Assembly (NCBI GenBank): GCA_016709005.1
Contig: JADJEU010000003.1
Coordinates: 62,001-126,000 of the forward strand
Direction of reading: 5' to 3'
Length of the DNA stretch: 64,000 bases
Source of the DNA: Crocinitomicaceae bacterium
Lineage (GTDB): Bacteria > Bacteroidota > Bacteroidia > Flavobacteriales_D > Crocinitomicaceae
The stretch's first letter is position 1. Each line of letters opens with the position of its first letter. The notes below the pieces were generated by a model. That model was not told the origin of the DNA. It did no database searches and saw only the letters and a program-made list of their open reading frames with translations. A program made the translations under genes and the position numbers. Of the stretch, positions 1-9,017 are shown piece by piece.

Positions 1-1
1 T

Positions 2-1336
2 TTGGAAGAAATTTACAAGAATGATGGAAACTGGACCAATAACATTCAGGGAAGTAAAATTGAGCCAACCATTGAGGATGAGTATATCGGCGATATGATC
101 AACTATCCAGATATTTACTATGATGAAACTCAATTGGCCTGGGTTGAATTTGATCCGGCAGATCCGTTTGGTTCTTCTGGGATGACTGCTCAACAAGCTC
201 GGACTCTTTTCCCGCTTTCTTGGAGAATAAAAGGAATCGAAGATGAACAAGTTATTCCTCTAATTGCCGATTTGTATCTTAAGCCAAATGAGCGTTGGTA
301 CAAACGTCGCGAGCTAAATACACGAAAATTGAATTTTAGCTATTATTGGATCGATCTACCAGAAGCAGCTAAAAAAGGTCGTGTGAACATCGTGAGAAAT
401 GGATATCAACCTGGTTTTGACGCAGACTATACTAACCCTAGTTTAGATCCTCAACATCGTGATTTGAAAAATCCAGATCATCCGTTTACAGGTGATCCTG
501 TTGGACAAGACTTGAATATGGGGGTTGTCAACTCAAAGGGTCAAAACAATGCGATTCGCTCACATGAGGATCGCGGTAGATTCATTATTCAAGAACGTGT
601 TAACGTTTATCCGGATACGTTGTGTTGGGTTCGTGATTTTACCTATTCATTTAATGACCCGATGACTAATATGTATTTCTGGCATCCTGCTTATGACAAC
701 TATCCGGTTATCGGAATCACTTGGGTTCAAGCGCGTGCATTCTGCGTTTGGAGAACTCAAAAGCTGAATAACTGGTTAGAAGGAATGGGAGCGCTATGGG
801 TGCAAGACTTTAGGTTACCGACAGAAGGTGAATGGGAATATGGTGCCCGCGGAGATCTTAAAGACAGCCCTTATCCTTGGGGAGGCCCATATATTCGGAA
901 CTCTGCAGGTTGTATGTTAGGTAACTTCAAACCTATGCGTGGAAGATATTTTGATGACGGTGGATTCTATCCTGTAAAAGCCTACTCATACAATCCAAAT
1001 GGTTACGGATTATACTGCATGGCTGGTAACGTTGCGGAATGGACTGAGACTGCATATGACGAATCAGTTTATGAGTTTTCTCATGACTTAAGCCCTGAAT
1101 ATAGATATTATGCAATGGATTGGGATCCACCTTCGATGAAACGTAAGGTAATTCGCGGTGGATCTTGGAAAGATATCGGATTCTACTTGCAAACAAGTGC
1201 GAGAACTTACGAATATCAGGATACTTCGAAGTCGTATATTGGCTTCAGATGTGTACAAACTCATATCGGTCGTGGTGGTAGAGACTTCTCTAGAGAAGGA
1301 GGAGAAGAGTTGAGATCTGATATCGAGCTACGTTAA
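2..1336 (+). CDS. gldK: GldK, T9SS ring lipoprotein (5' end cut off)
   Basis: GldK is an outer-membrane lipoprotein of the FGE-sulfatase/SUMF1 fold that forms the periplasmic ring of the type IX secretion system with GldN. The visible 444 residues show the fold clearly: FRLPTEGEWEYGARG near residues 272-286, GNVAEWTE near 342, VIRGGSWKD near 383 and GFRC near 414. The lipoprotein signal peptide and first residues lie upstream of the window; the TTG at position 2 is only the first in-frame codon, not a real start. The gene is followed after 55 bases by gldL, then gldM and gldN, the canonical order. Identification rests on fold motifs plus synteny. Confidence 0.95.
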   Translation: MEEIYKNDGNWTNNIQGSKIEPTIEDEYIGDMINYPDIYYDETQLAWVEFDPADPFGSSGMTAQQARTLFPLSWRIKGIEDEQVIPLIADLYLKPNERWYKRRELNTRKLNFSYYWIDLPEAAKKGRVNIVRNGYQPGFDADYTNPSLDPQHRDLKNPDHPFTGDPVGQDLNMGVVNSKGQNNAIRSHEDRGRFIIQERVNVYPDTLCWVRDFTYSFNDPMTNMYFWHPAYDNYPVIGITWVQARAFCVWRTQKLNNWLEGMGALWVQDFRLPTEGEWEYGARGDLKDSPYPWGGPYIRNSAGCMLGNFKPMRGRYFDDGGFYPVKAYSYNPNGYGLYCMAGNVAEWTETAYDESVYEFSHDLSPEYRYYAMDWDPPSMKRKVIRGGSWKDIGFYLQTSARTYEYQDTSKSYIGFRCVQTHIGRGGRDFSREGGEELRSDIELR

Positions 1337-1391
1337 TTTGTAAATTATAAACCAAAATAAATAAATGTTTAACTAATAAAGCAAGGAAACT

Positions 1392-2231
1392 ATGAGACCA
1401 GGAACCAAAAAATGGAAATTATTTATGGCTAAGTTGTACGGTATAGGTGCAGCGGTTGTAATTATGGGTGCATTATTTAAAATCATGCACTGGCCTTTTG
1501 CCGGACCGATGCTAGTCGTTGGTTTGAGTGTGGAAGCGGTAATTTTCTTTTTCTCGGCATTTGAACCATTACATGAAGATCCAAAATGGGAATTAGTTTA
1601 TCCGGAACTTGCTTTAGCTCACGATGAAGAATTCGACTTGCATGCTTATATTGATGAAAAAGGTGCAACTGGCGGTCACGGTGGTGGTGGCGGCGGTGGT
1701 TCTGTTACAGGGATCACAGAGAAGTTTGATAATTTGTTAGAAGAAGCTAAAATTGATGCTGAATTGCTGAACAGATTGGGTGACGGTATTCGTACTTTGA
1801 GTGATAATGCTGAAGGTTTGAAAGCTGTGTCAGGTGCTGCAGCTGCTACAGATTCTTATGTGGCTAGTTTGGAAGGTGCTTCTAAGCAGGTAAAAAATCT
1901 CTCTGCTACCTATGAGAAAGCTTCTGAATCATTGTTAGGATTAACCTCTTCAACTGAGGAGGGTGCTTCTTTTGGTGAACAGCTTCAGAAAGTTTCTACA
2001 AATCTAGCTGCTTTGAACAACGTATATGAGTTGCAGTTGAAAGGTTCTTCAGCGCATCTTGAATCTACTGAGAAATTCCAGGCTGGAGTTCTCGAGATGA
2101 TGGAAAATCTGAACGCTTCTATTCAAGATACTAAGACGTATAAAGATAACATGGCTATGTTGTCTCGCAACTTAACTGACCTCAACCAGGTTTATGGTAA
2201 CATGCTAAAAGCAATGACTATTACCAGATAG
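1392..2231 (+). CDS. gldL: GldL, T9SS inner-membrane motor protein
   Basis: GldL is the cytoplasmic-membrane stator-like subunit that, with GldM, converts proton motive force into T9SS and gliding power. Two transmembrane helices occupy about residues 13-60 (KLYGIGAAVVIMGALFKI and the following PMLVVGLSVEAVIFF segment). Glu48 in helix 2 sits where the proton-path glutamate of Flavobacterium GldL (E49) is expected, and Lys30/His33 lie at the helix 1 end. A glycine-rich linker (about residues 92-105) leads into a long soluble, largely helical C-terminal region. Length 279 residues is somewhat longer than the Flavobacterium protein. It lies between gldK and gldM in the same operon, 61 bases before gldM. 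Confidence 0.95.
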   Translation: MRPGTKKWKLFMAKLYGIGAAVVIMGALFKIMHWPFAGPMLVVGLSVEAVIFFFSAFEPLHEDPKWELVYPELALAHDEEFDLHAYIDEKGATGGHGGGGGGGSVTGITEKFDNLLEEAKIDAELLNRLGDGIRTLSDNAEGLKAVSGAAAATDSYVASLEGASKQVKNLSATYEKASESLLGLTSSTEEGASFGEQLQKVSTNLAALNNVYELQLKGSSAHLESTEKFQAGVLEMMENLNASIQDTKTYKDNMAMLSRNLTDLNQVYGNMLKAMTITR

Positions 2232-2292
2232 TACTCGTTACTTTCTGATAAAAAGGAATTAATTAGTTGTGTAACTAAAAAAACAAATTAAC

Positions 2293-4020
2293 ATGGCAGG
2301 AGGAAAAGAAACCCCACGGCAAAAGATGATCGGGATGATGTACTTGGTACTCACCGCTCTCTTAGCCTTAAACGTATCAAAGCAGATTGTCGCTGCTTTC
2401 GTTACGCTCAATGATAAACTCGATGCATCTGCAACTATCATTAATAATAAAAATGAAGATACGCATGCTGAGTTCGACAAAAAAAGAGCCGCTTTGGTTG
2501 CCACAAAAGGTGACATGAAGTTGTTAGAGTTTTGGCAAGGAAATGCTACTACCTTAAAAAAAGAAACCGCATTGGTAGTTTCTTATTTGTTAGGTGAGTG
2601 CAACGAAATGATCAAAACTGCTGAGGGTGTAGACTGGATAGCTGAAGAAGGTGGAAAAGATGCGGATGGTAATATTGTCAAGTTGAAGCCTTTAATGGAA
2701 ATTCAGGGAATGGACAATTATGATATTCCAACGGGAATGTTTGTAGGAGGAAACCCCAATGCACCTGTGCAAAGAGGTCTAGATATTCGCTTGAAAATTC
2801 ATGAGTACCGCGATAAGATCGCAAGTTTAATGGGCACTTATGAGCAAGGAAAAGATAAAAAATGGTCTTTTACTGCACCGGCTGATGAAACTGGATTAGG
2901 TGATGCTTTGAAAACTTGTAATCCAGCAGATACTGCAAAGATTGGCCAGTTCTATAGAGCATTAACGTTGCCTGAAAAACTTCATGCTCATGAAGATGGA
3001 GCAGAAGACATGCCTTGGCCATCCGTAATTTTTGACCACGCTCCTATTGTTGCAGCAGCGGCAATGTTTACGTCACTTAAATTGGATGTTAAAAATGCCG
3101 AGTCAATGGCAACTGAGTATATGCTCAGTAAAGTTGAAGCACCGGTATTTAACTTCAATAAGATTGAACCATTAGCGTTTGCAAGAACAGGTTATATTAA
3201 TCAAGGTGATTCACTTGCCTTGAGTGTTATGATTGCTGCTTACGATTCGAATGAGGTTTCTAAAATCCGTTATGGAATGGATGCTGATACAAGCAATAAA
3301 GACGCTTGGAAAGAAGTTACTGGTAAAATTGGACTAGATGGTTCTAAACCTGGTTTTCATAAGGTAAAAGGTGAGATCGGAGTTAAAGAAAAAGGTGAGT
3401 TGGCATGGAAACCATGGGAGTTTACTTACACTGTAGGTCAACCAATGGGAGTAGTTGCCTTACCTGAAATGCGTGTACTTTATTGGGGATATGATAACGT
3501 TGTAGAAGGAACTGCATCTGGATTTGACCCTTCAAAAGTCACACTGTCAGGAAGCGGTTGTTCATTGTCTGGAAAAGGCAATGGGCAGTATATCGCCAAA
3601 GTTTCACAACCAACAAGAAGTGCTAAAATCAGCATCAGTGGTAAAAAAGACGATGGAAGTTCGGTAAGTTTAGGATCATTCGATTTCGTATGTAAACCTA
3701 TTCCACCTGCTACCATTTATTTCGGAAAAACTGAAGCTGGAGGTACTTGTCAATACACTGCCGCAAAAAATCAACCGAGCGTTCGTGTTGCGTTAGATCC
3801 TGCAGTGCCATTGACTACTGTAACATACTCAGTACTTGGTGGAAGTTTATATGTTTCAGGTATCCCGGGCGAAGGAAAAGTAAACTCGGGTGGAGCATTT
3901 GACGATAAAGCTAAAAGTTTGTTGAACCAGTCAAAAGGTAAAACGGTAATGATTGAGGTTAAATACAAAGGACCTGATGGAATCAGCCGTATTGGTGCAA
4001 CTTCTTTCAAGGTGCAGTAA
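2293..4020 (+). CDS. gldM: GldM, T9SS motor periplasmic shaft
   Basis: GldM spans the inner membrane once and forms a long periplasmic dimer that couples the GldL motor to the GldK/GldN ring. The N-terminus carries KETPRQKMIGMMYLVLTALL, a single helix containing Arg9, the residue reported to pair with the GldL glutamate. The rest (about 540 residues) is periplasmic, with the family string GYINQGDSLALSVMIAAYDS near 299-318. At 575 residues it is longer than F. johnsoniae GldM (about 513). The start ATG at 2293 lies 61 bases after gldL; gldN begins 22 bases after its stop, so co-transcription is likely. A paralog follows at 5301. Confidence 0.96.
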   Translation: MAGGKETPRQKMIGMMYLVLTALLALNVSKQIVAAFVTLNDKLDASATIINNKNEDTHAEFDKKRAALVATKGDMKLLEFWQGNATTLKKETALVVSYLLGECNEMIKTAEGVDWIAEEGGKDADGNIVKLKPLMEIQGMDNYDIPTGMFVGGNPNAPVQRGLDIRLKIHEYRDKIASLMGTYEQGKDKKWSFTAPADETGLGDALKTCNPADTAKIGQFYRALTLPEKLHAHEDGAEDMPWPSVIFDHAPIVAAAAMFTSLKLDVKNAESMATEYMLSKVEAPVFNFNKIEPLAFARTGYINQGDSLALSVMIAAYDSNEVSKIRYGMDADTSNKDAWKEVTGKIGLDGSKPGFHKVKGEIGVKEKGELAWKPWEFTYTVGQPMGVVALPEMRVLYWGYDNVVEGTASGFDPSKVTLSGSGCSLSGKGNGQYIAKVSQPTRSAKISISGKKDDGSSVSLGSFDFVCKPIPPATIYFGKTEAGGTCQYTAAKNQPSVRVALDPAVPLTTVTYSVLGGSLYVSGIPGEGKVNSGGAFDDKAKSLLNQSKGKTVMIEVKYKGPDGISRIGATSFKVQ

Positions 4021-4042
4021 TAAATAATAAAGCAAACAGTCT

Positions 4043-5086
4043 ATGAAAAAGGGGATAGTAAGTTTAGTGGTGATGGTGGTAGTTGGGCTAGGGCTTAGTG
4101 CATATTCACAAGATATTCGCGGACCTATAGCAAATCCAGCTCCCGGGGTTTTAGATGGTGTATATGTTCAGGAACATGTACCTACTAAAAAAGTGGTGCC
4201 TTACGAATATATTCGTGAAGCAGATGTGGCTTGGGCTAAACGTGTGTGGCGTGTAATTGATCTTCGCGAGAAATTCAATCATCCACTTTATTATCCTTTG
4301 GATGATATCCGTGATGGGACTACAGCAGGAAGTACAGTTTGGTTAAGAAATCCAACAAGATGGAGTTTGTGGACAGTTATTCGTTATCACATTCTTACAG
4401 GAGATCTGACCGTGTATTCTACTACAGATCCTGATTGGTATCAATGGCAATATGGCGATTTATTCAAATATCCCATTACGCAAGATAAGTATGGTACGCC
4501 AGGATTAGTTGGTGGAACAGCCTTGACTGATCCTACTTTCATGACTTATTTGAAAAACAATGGTTATTTGGGTTCGGTGGATCGTTCTTCTGCACCAGTA
4601 GCAATTGAGAGTATTGAGTATCCGGGCGAGGATTCCATGATCAACGGAGAGGTTCAATATTTCGAGCGTGAATACTCATGGTATTTGTCTCAGGATATTG
4701 TTCAGTATCAGTTGAAAGAAGATTGGTTTTTTGACAAGGAAAGATCAGTGCTTGATGTACGTATCATTGGAATGGCTCCGGTAAAATATCAAATAGACGA
4801 AATGACTGGAAACGTCATTGGCCTACAAGAAATTTTCTGGTTGTATTTCCCTGAGTGCAGATATGTGTTCCAGAACTTCTTCGTTCAGAACAAGGATAAC
4901 GATGCGCAAAGAATGTCATTTGATGATTTGTTTTGGAAACGAATGTTCCAAAGCTATATCGTAAAATCTTCAAACTTGTATGATCGTGAGCTTGACAGCT
5001 ATAAAGCTGGTGTGGATGCTCTTCTTGAAGCAGAACGCATTAAAGAAGAAATCTTTACATTCGAACACGATTTGTGGAACTTCTAA
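4043..5086 (+). CDS. gldN: GldN, T9SS periplasmic ring partner
   Basis: GldN binds GldK to build the periplasmic ring associated with the T9SS translocon. The protein starts with a classical signal peptide (about residues 1-22, ending SAYSQD) and continues as a soluble protein rich in aromatic residues, with typical GldN strings such as WAKRVWRVIDLREKFNHPLY near residues 63-82 and an EDWFFDKERS segment near 230. Length is 347 residues. It is the last gene of the gldKLMN unit and is followed directly by a perfect intrinsic terminator at 5106-5135. Confidence 0.95.
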   Translation: MKKGIVSLVVMVVVGLGLSAYSQDIRGPIANPAPGVLDGVYVQEHVPTKKVVPYEYIREADVAWAKRVWRVIDLREKFNHPLYYPLDDIRDGTTAGSTVWLRNPTRWSLWTVIRYHILTGDLTVYSTTDPDWYQWQYGDLFKYPITQDKYGTPGLVGGTALTDPTFMTYLKNNGYLGSVDRSSAPVAIESIEYPGEDSMINGEVQYFEREYSWYLSQDIVQYQLKEDWFFDKERSVLDVRIIGMAPVKYQIDEMTGNVIGLQEIFWLYFPECRYVFQNFFVQNKDNDAQRMSFDDLFWKRMFQSYIVKSSNLYDRELDSYKAGVDALLEAERIKEEIFTFEHDLWNF

Positions 5087-5105
5087 GAATTAATTAATTG
5101 AAGAA

Positions 5106-5135
5106 AGAGACGCCCTGAGGCGTCTCTTTTTTTTT
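5106..5135 (+). terminator. Intrinsic terminator of gldKLMN
   Basis: A perfect 9-bp stem, AGAGACGCC (5106-5114) with GGCGTCTCT (5119-5127) around a CTGA loop, is followed by eight further T residues. It closes the gldKLMN operon and separates it from the second gldM gene. Confidence 0.9.
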
Positions 5136-5163
5136 GAGCAATTTTTTGGCACGAATTAATTTG
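5133..5163 (+). promoter_or_regulatory. Possible promoter of the second gldM gene
   Basis: TTTG (5133-5136), a 19-base spacer and TTAATTTG (5156-5163) resemble the Bacteroidota -33/-7 pair TTTG and TAnnTTTG with one mismatch in the -7 box. Because a strong terminator lies immediately upstream, the second gldM gene needs its own promoter. The implied leader would be about 130 bases. Tentative. Confidence 0.3.
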
Positions 5164-5300
5164 TGTAGCTTTTTGATCAATCCACTTTAACTAGTTCCAT
5201 TTTCTTATGCAAATTAATTTGCATCACTTGTCTTCCAAATATTTTCAGTGTTACTTTTTTTCTGACGTGAATTTTCCTATAGAACTAAAAAATATTTTTT

Positions 5301-7016
5301 ATGGCAGGAGGAAAAGAAACACCAAGACAAAAGATGATCGGAATGATGTATCTCGTCTTAACAGCGCTCTTAGCGTTAAATGTGTCAAAGCAAATTGTAG
5401 CGGCTTTCATTACACTCAATGATAAAATAGACAGAAGCGCAACAAGTCTGGATACTAGAATTGACGCTACATATACGTTGTTCGATCAGAAGGGAGCTAC
5501 CTTACGTGCGGAGAAATCTGATCTTAGAATTTTTGAACTTTGGAATTCCAAAGCAGAGAATCTGAAAAAATCCAGCAGTGAACTTGTCAGTTTTCTATTG
5601 AATGAGTGCAATGAAATGATCAAAGTTGCTGAAGGAAAAGATTGGGTTGAAAACAAAGACGCAAATGGCAACATCACCAAACTAAAATCTCTGGACGAAA
5701 TAGAAAACATGGATGACTACGACATTCCAACAAACATGTTTGTTGGTGGAAATCCATCGGCACCTAACGGGCGTGGCGTTGAAATTGTAAATCGGATTCA
5801 CCAATTTAGAAATGAGGTTGCAACTGCCATGGGAACTTATGAAGACGGTGACAAGTCATGGGCGTTTCATGCGCCTCAAAGAGTAGAAGAACTTTCGCAA
5901 GCCCTTAAAACAGCTAATCCAGAAGACACGGCAAGCCTTGCGCAGTTTTACAGATCAATGACGATTCCGGATTTTTTGAATGCGCATGGAGAAGATAAGG
6001 AACTCCCTTGGGTGTCGGTTACTTTTGACCATGCTCCAATTGTCGCTGCTGCCGCAATGTTTACTTCTTTGAAGCTTGACGTGAAAAATGCGCAGGCTTT
6101 TGCGAGTCAATACATGCTTGATAAAATTGAAGTAACACCTTTTCTCTTTAATACAATTGATCCACTAGCTTTTGCAAGTACCGGATATATTAACCAAGGT
6201 GATTCGATCAATTTGAAAGTAATGATTGCTGCGTACGACTCAAACGAGGTTTCAAAAATCAGATGGGGAATGGATGCTGACACCGCAAATAAAAATTCGT
6301 GGAAAGAAAGTTCCGGTGGAATTTCACTAGCCGGATCTCAACCGGGAATCCATAAAGTAAAAGGAGAGATTGGCGTGAAAGAAAGAGGTCAGCTTGCATG
6401 GAAACCCTGGGAGTTTAGTTATACCGTTGGACAACCAATGGGTGTAGTAGCTCAACCTGAAATGCGGATTTTTTATTGGGGTTATTCAAATCAGATTGAA
6501 GGAACGGCATCGGGTTTTCCTGCCGATAAAATTTCATTATCTGGAAATGGATGCAGACTAGAGTCTAAAGGAAACGGAAAATATGTTGCGCACGTTGAAC
6601 GCGGAACTAGAACAGCGCGCGTAAGTGTCTCTGGTCAAAATGCAGATGGAACTAAAACAAGTTTAGGAACTTTTGATTACGTATGTAAACCTTTACCAAA
6701 AGCAACGATTTATTTTGGAAGAACAGAAAATGGTAAATCAAGTTCGTTGACGGAGGCTAAGGCCGTTAGAAAAGTTCGTGTTGCATTGCCTCCGGAAGTT
6801 CCTCTTACAGGAGTAAATTATAAAATTAAAAGTGGAAGTATTTTTGTCAGCGGAGGGGTGAACGGAGAGGGCAAAATCTTGGAGGATGGTGTGCTTGACT
6901 CAAGGGCTATTTCGATGGTAGCGCAGGCTCAGGGCAAATATGTGATCGTCGAGGTAACTTACTCCGATCCATCTGGAACAACCCGTACTGAGACTATGAC
7001 TTTCTTAGTGAAATAG
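5301..7016 (+). CDS. Second GldM-like protein (paralog)
   Basis: This is a full-length paralog of the GldM gene at 2293. The first 33 residues are identical in type, including KETPRQKMIGMMYLVLTALL and Arg9, and long blocks match through the periplasmic part (VTFDHAPIVAAAAMFTSLKL, GYINQGD, AWKPWEFSYTVGQPMGVVAQ). The two differ in the region after residue 40 and in many third-codon positions, so this is an old duplication and not an assembly repeat. At 571 residues it is intact, with no accompanying second gldL. It sits between two strong terminators, so it is probably transcribed alone. It could build an alternative or mixed GldM dimer on GldL; that role is inference. Confidence 0.93.
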   Translation: MAGGKETPRQKMIGMMYLVLTALLALNVSKQIVAAFITLNDKIDRSATSLDTRIDATYTLFDQKGATLRAEKSDLRIFELWNSKAENLKKSSSELVSFLLNECNEMIKVAEGKDWVENKDANGNITKLKSLDEIENMDDYDIPTNMFVGGNPSAPNGRGVEIVNRIHQFRNEVATAMGTYEDGDKSWAFHAPQRVEELSQALKTANPEDTASLAQFYRSMTIPDFLNAHGEDKELPWVSVTFDHAPIVAAAAMFTSLKLDVKNAQAFASQYMLDKIEVTPFLFNTIDPLAFASTGYINQGDSINLKVMIAAYDSNEVSKIRWGMDADTANKNSWKESSGGISLAGSQPGIHKVKGEIGVKERGQLAWKPWEFSYTVGQPMGVVAQPEMRIFYWGYSNQIEGTASGFPADKISLSGNGCRLESKGNGKYVAHVERGTRTARVSVSGQNADGTKTSLGTFDYVCKPLPKATIYFGRTENGKSSSLTEAKAVRKVRVALPPEVPLTGVNYKIKSGSIFVSGGVNGEGKILEDGVLDSRAISMVAQAQGKYVIVEVTYSDPSGTTRTETMTFLVK

Positions 7017-7040
7017 CTGTTTCGATGTCTCAGATTGCAA

Positions 7041-7078
7041 TAACCGCCGATTCTTTATAGAATCGGCGGTTAATTTTT
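7041..7078 (+). terminator. Intrinsic terminator after the gldM paralog
   Basis: A perfect 14-bp stem pairs TAACCGCCGATTCT (7041-7054) with AGAATCGGCGGTTA (7059-7072) around TTAT, followed by a short T tract. It isolates the gldM paralog from the ABC-F gene downstream. Confidence 0.9.
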
Positions 7079-7088
7079 ATGTTTGAAT

Positions 7089-7096
7089 TACCTTTG
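7089..7096 (+). promoter_or_regulatory. -7 promoter box TACCTTTG, probably leaderless start of the ABC-F gene
   Basis: TACCTTTG is a perfect match to the Bacteroidota -7 consensus TAnnTTTG and is separated from the ATG at 7102 by only five bases (CACCC). Transcription would begin at or within a base or two of the start codon, giving a leaderless mRNA. No good -33 TTTG is seen at the expected distance. Confidence 0.5.
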
Positions 7097-7101
7097 CACC
7101 C

Positions 7102-9012
7102 ATGATTCGCCTGGCAGAACTTTCTTATCACTTACCTCAAGGATTTTTATACAAGAATATCTCACTGTTTTTGGACCGTGGAGATAAAATTGGTCTAACC
7201 GGAAAAAACGGTGTTGGAAAATCTACGTTGCTGCGTTTGATTGCGGGCGATATCACTCCAACTGAAGGTAACGTTATACGTGAGAAAAATTTGCGCATCG
7301 GATATCTCACTCAAGATATTCAGATAGAAAAAAATATTTCTGTCAGAAATTATATTGAAGCTGCAAATGGCGATCTAAAACAACTTGAAGCAAGACTCGA
7401 GTTTGTGAATCACGAATTAGTTACGCGCACGGATTATGAATCAGATGCATATTCTGATTTGATTGAAGAAGTTTCTCAATTGAACGACCGCCTGAATCTA
7501 ATGGGTGCTCATCAATTCGCCGAAAAAATTGAACACGTACTAAAGGGGCTGGGGTTTAAACCAACCGAATTTGATAATCAGATTGCAAGTTTTAGCGGTG
7601 GTTGGCAAATGCGTGTAGAGCTTGCAAAGTTATTGGTGAGTTCACCGGATGTATTGTTGATTGATGAGCCAACAAATCACCTGGACATTGTTTCGATACA
7701 ATGGTTAGAAGAGTATCTCAAAAACTACAAGGGCGGTTTGATCCTGATTTCTCACGATAGAAGATTTTTAGATAATGTAACAAACAGAACGGTTGAAATT
7801 GCTAATCAACGCTTGTATGATTATAAATGTAATTACACAAAATATTTAGTCTTGCATGCAGAAGAATTGGAGCGTACAATGCAGGCAAAAAAGAATCAGG
7901 ATCGTGAAATAAAACGTACTGAAGATCTCATCAGTAAATATCGCGCTAAAGCAAGTAAGGCTTCGTTTGCACAGAGTCTAATCAAAAAACTGGAGAAGGT
8001 TGAACGCATTGAAATGGATACGATTGAACGCAAAGCTTTCAATTTGAAATTCTCGCTGTACAATCCGTCAGGTCGAATGGTGCTGGATATTAAAAAATTG
8101 AATAAAACCTACGGTACAAAAACAATTTTCAATAATATGGATCTTGTTTTAGGAAGAGGTGAAAAAATTGCTTTGCTTGGACCAAACGGGGTTGGTAAGT
8201 CAACATTGGTAAAAGCAATCAATAAAGAAATTACATACGACGGTGAAATTGAATTTGGACATAATGTATCAATCGGATATTTTGCACAGGATTCAGCAGA
8301 AAAATTAAATCCTGAAAGAACCGTTTTTGAAACCATCGATGATATCGCTGAAGGAGAAAAAAGAAAGGACATCCGAAATATTTTAGGTGCGTTTTTATTT
8401 GGCGGAGAAGAGAGTGATAAAAAAGTAAAAGTACTTTCAGGTGGCGAGCGCACGCGTTTAGCAATTTGCAGATTATTGTTTCAGGATTTCAATTTCCTGA
8501 TTATGGATGAGCCTACCAATCACCTTGATCTTAATAGCAAGGAGATTTTGAAAGATGCCTTGAAATCTTATGAAGGAACTATTTTATTGGTTTCACATGA
8601 TCGTGATTTTTTAGATGGGCTGAGCAACAAAATCTGGGAAATTCAGGACGGAAAAATCAAGACGCATTATTTTGGTGTCAACGAATTTTTGCAACGCATC
8701 AATGAATCGTTTGAACAAGATGCACCGAAAAAAACTGCAAAAGTTCAAGCGCCTGTGGAAGTGATACCGGTCGTTGAAAAAGTTGTTGATCGATCTGCTC
8801 TGAAGAAAGTAGAATCTCAGGTAAAAAAAGTAGAACGCGAAATTGAAGAAACAGAGATTGCCTTAAAGTTGAAAACTGAAGAATTAAACGCGACCGACTT
8901 TGCAAATTCTGCCAAGTATCAAAAAATTACAGAAGAATTTTCCAAGTTGCAAGCAAAGTTAGATCAATTAATGGCAGCCTGGGAAGAGTTGCAGACGCAA
9001 CTTGAAAACTAA
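7102..9012 (+). CDS. ABC-F family ATP-binding protein
   Basis: ABC-F proteins are soluble, two-domain ATPases without membrane domains that act at the ribosome (translation factors or antibiotic protection). Two complete ATPase cores are visible: Walker A GKNGVGKST at 34-42, signature FSGGWQMRV, Walker B LLIDEPTNHLD; then GPNGVGKST near 360, SGGERTRL near 447 and LIMDEPTNHLDL near 468. The linker between them and a charged coiled coil in the last 90 residues resemble the Uup/YdiF-like housekeeping branch. 636 residues is the usual length. The start is fixed by the first ATG after the upstream terminator and the adjacent -7 box. The exact subfamily is not certain. Confidence 0.92.
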   Translation: MIRLAELSYHLPQGFLYKNISLFLDRGDKIGLTGKNGVGKSTLLRLIAGDITPTEGNVIREKNLRIGYLTQDIQIEKNISVRNYIEAANGDLKQLEARLEFVNHELVTRTDYESDAYSDLIEEVSQLNDRLNLMGAHQFAEKIEHVLKGLGFKPTEFDNQIASFSGGWQMRVELAKLLVSSPDVLLIDEPTNHLDIVSIQWLEEYLKNYKGGLILISHDRRFLDNVTNRTVEIANQRLYDYKCNYTKYLVLHAEELERTMQAKKNQDREIKRTEDLISKYRAKASKASFAQSLIKKLEKVERIEMDTIERKAFNLKFSLYNPSGRMVLDIKKLNKTYGTKTIFNNMDLVLGRGEKIALLGPNGVGKSTLVKAINKEITYDGEIEFGHNVSIGYFAQDSAEKLNPERTVFETIDDIAEGEKRKDIRNILGAFLFGGEESDKKVKVLSGGERTRLAICRLLFQDFNFLIMDEPTNHLDLNSKEILKDALKSYEGTILLVSHDRDFLDGLSNKIWEIQDGKIKTHYFGVNEFLQRINESFEQDAPKKTAKVQAPVEVIPVVEKVVDRSALKKVESQVKKVEREIEETEIALKLKTEELNATDFANSAKYQKITEEFSKLQAKLDQLMAAWEELQTQLEN

Positions 9013-9017
9013 TTTGA

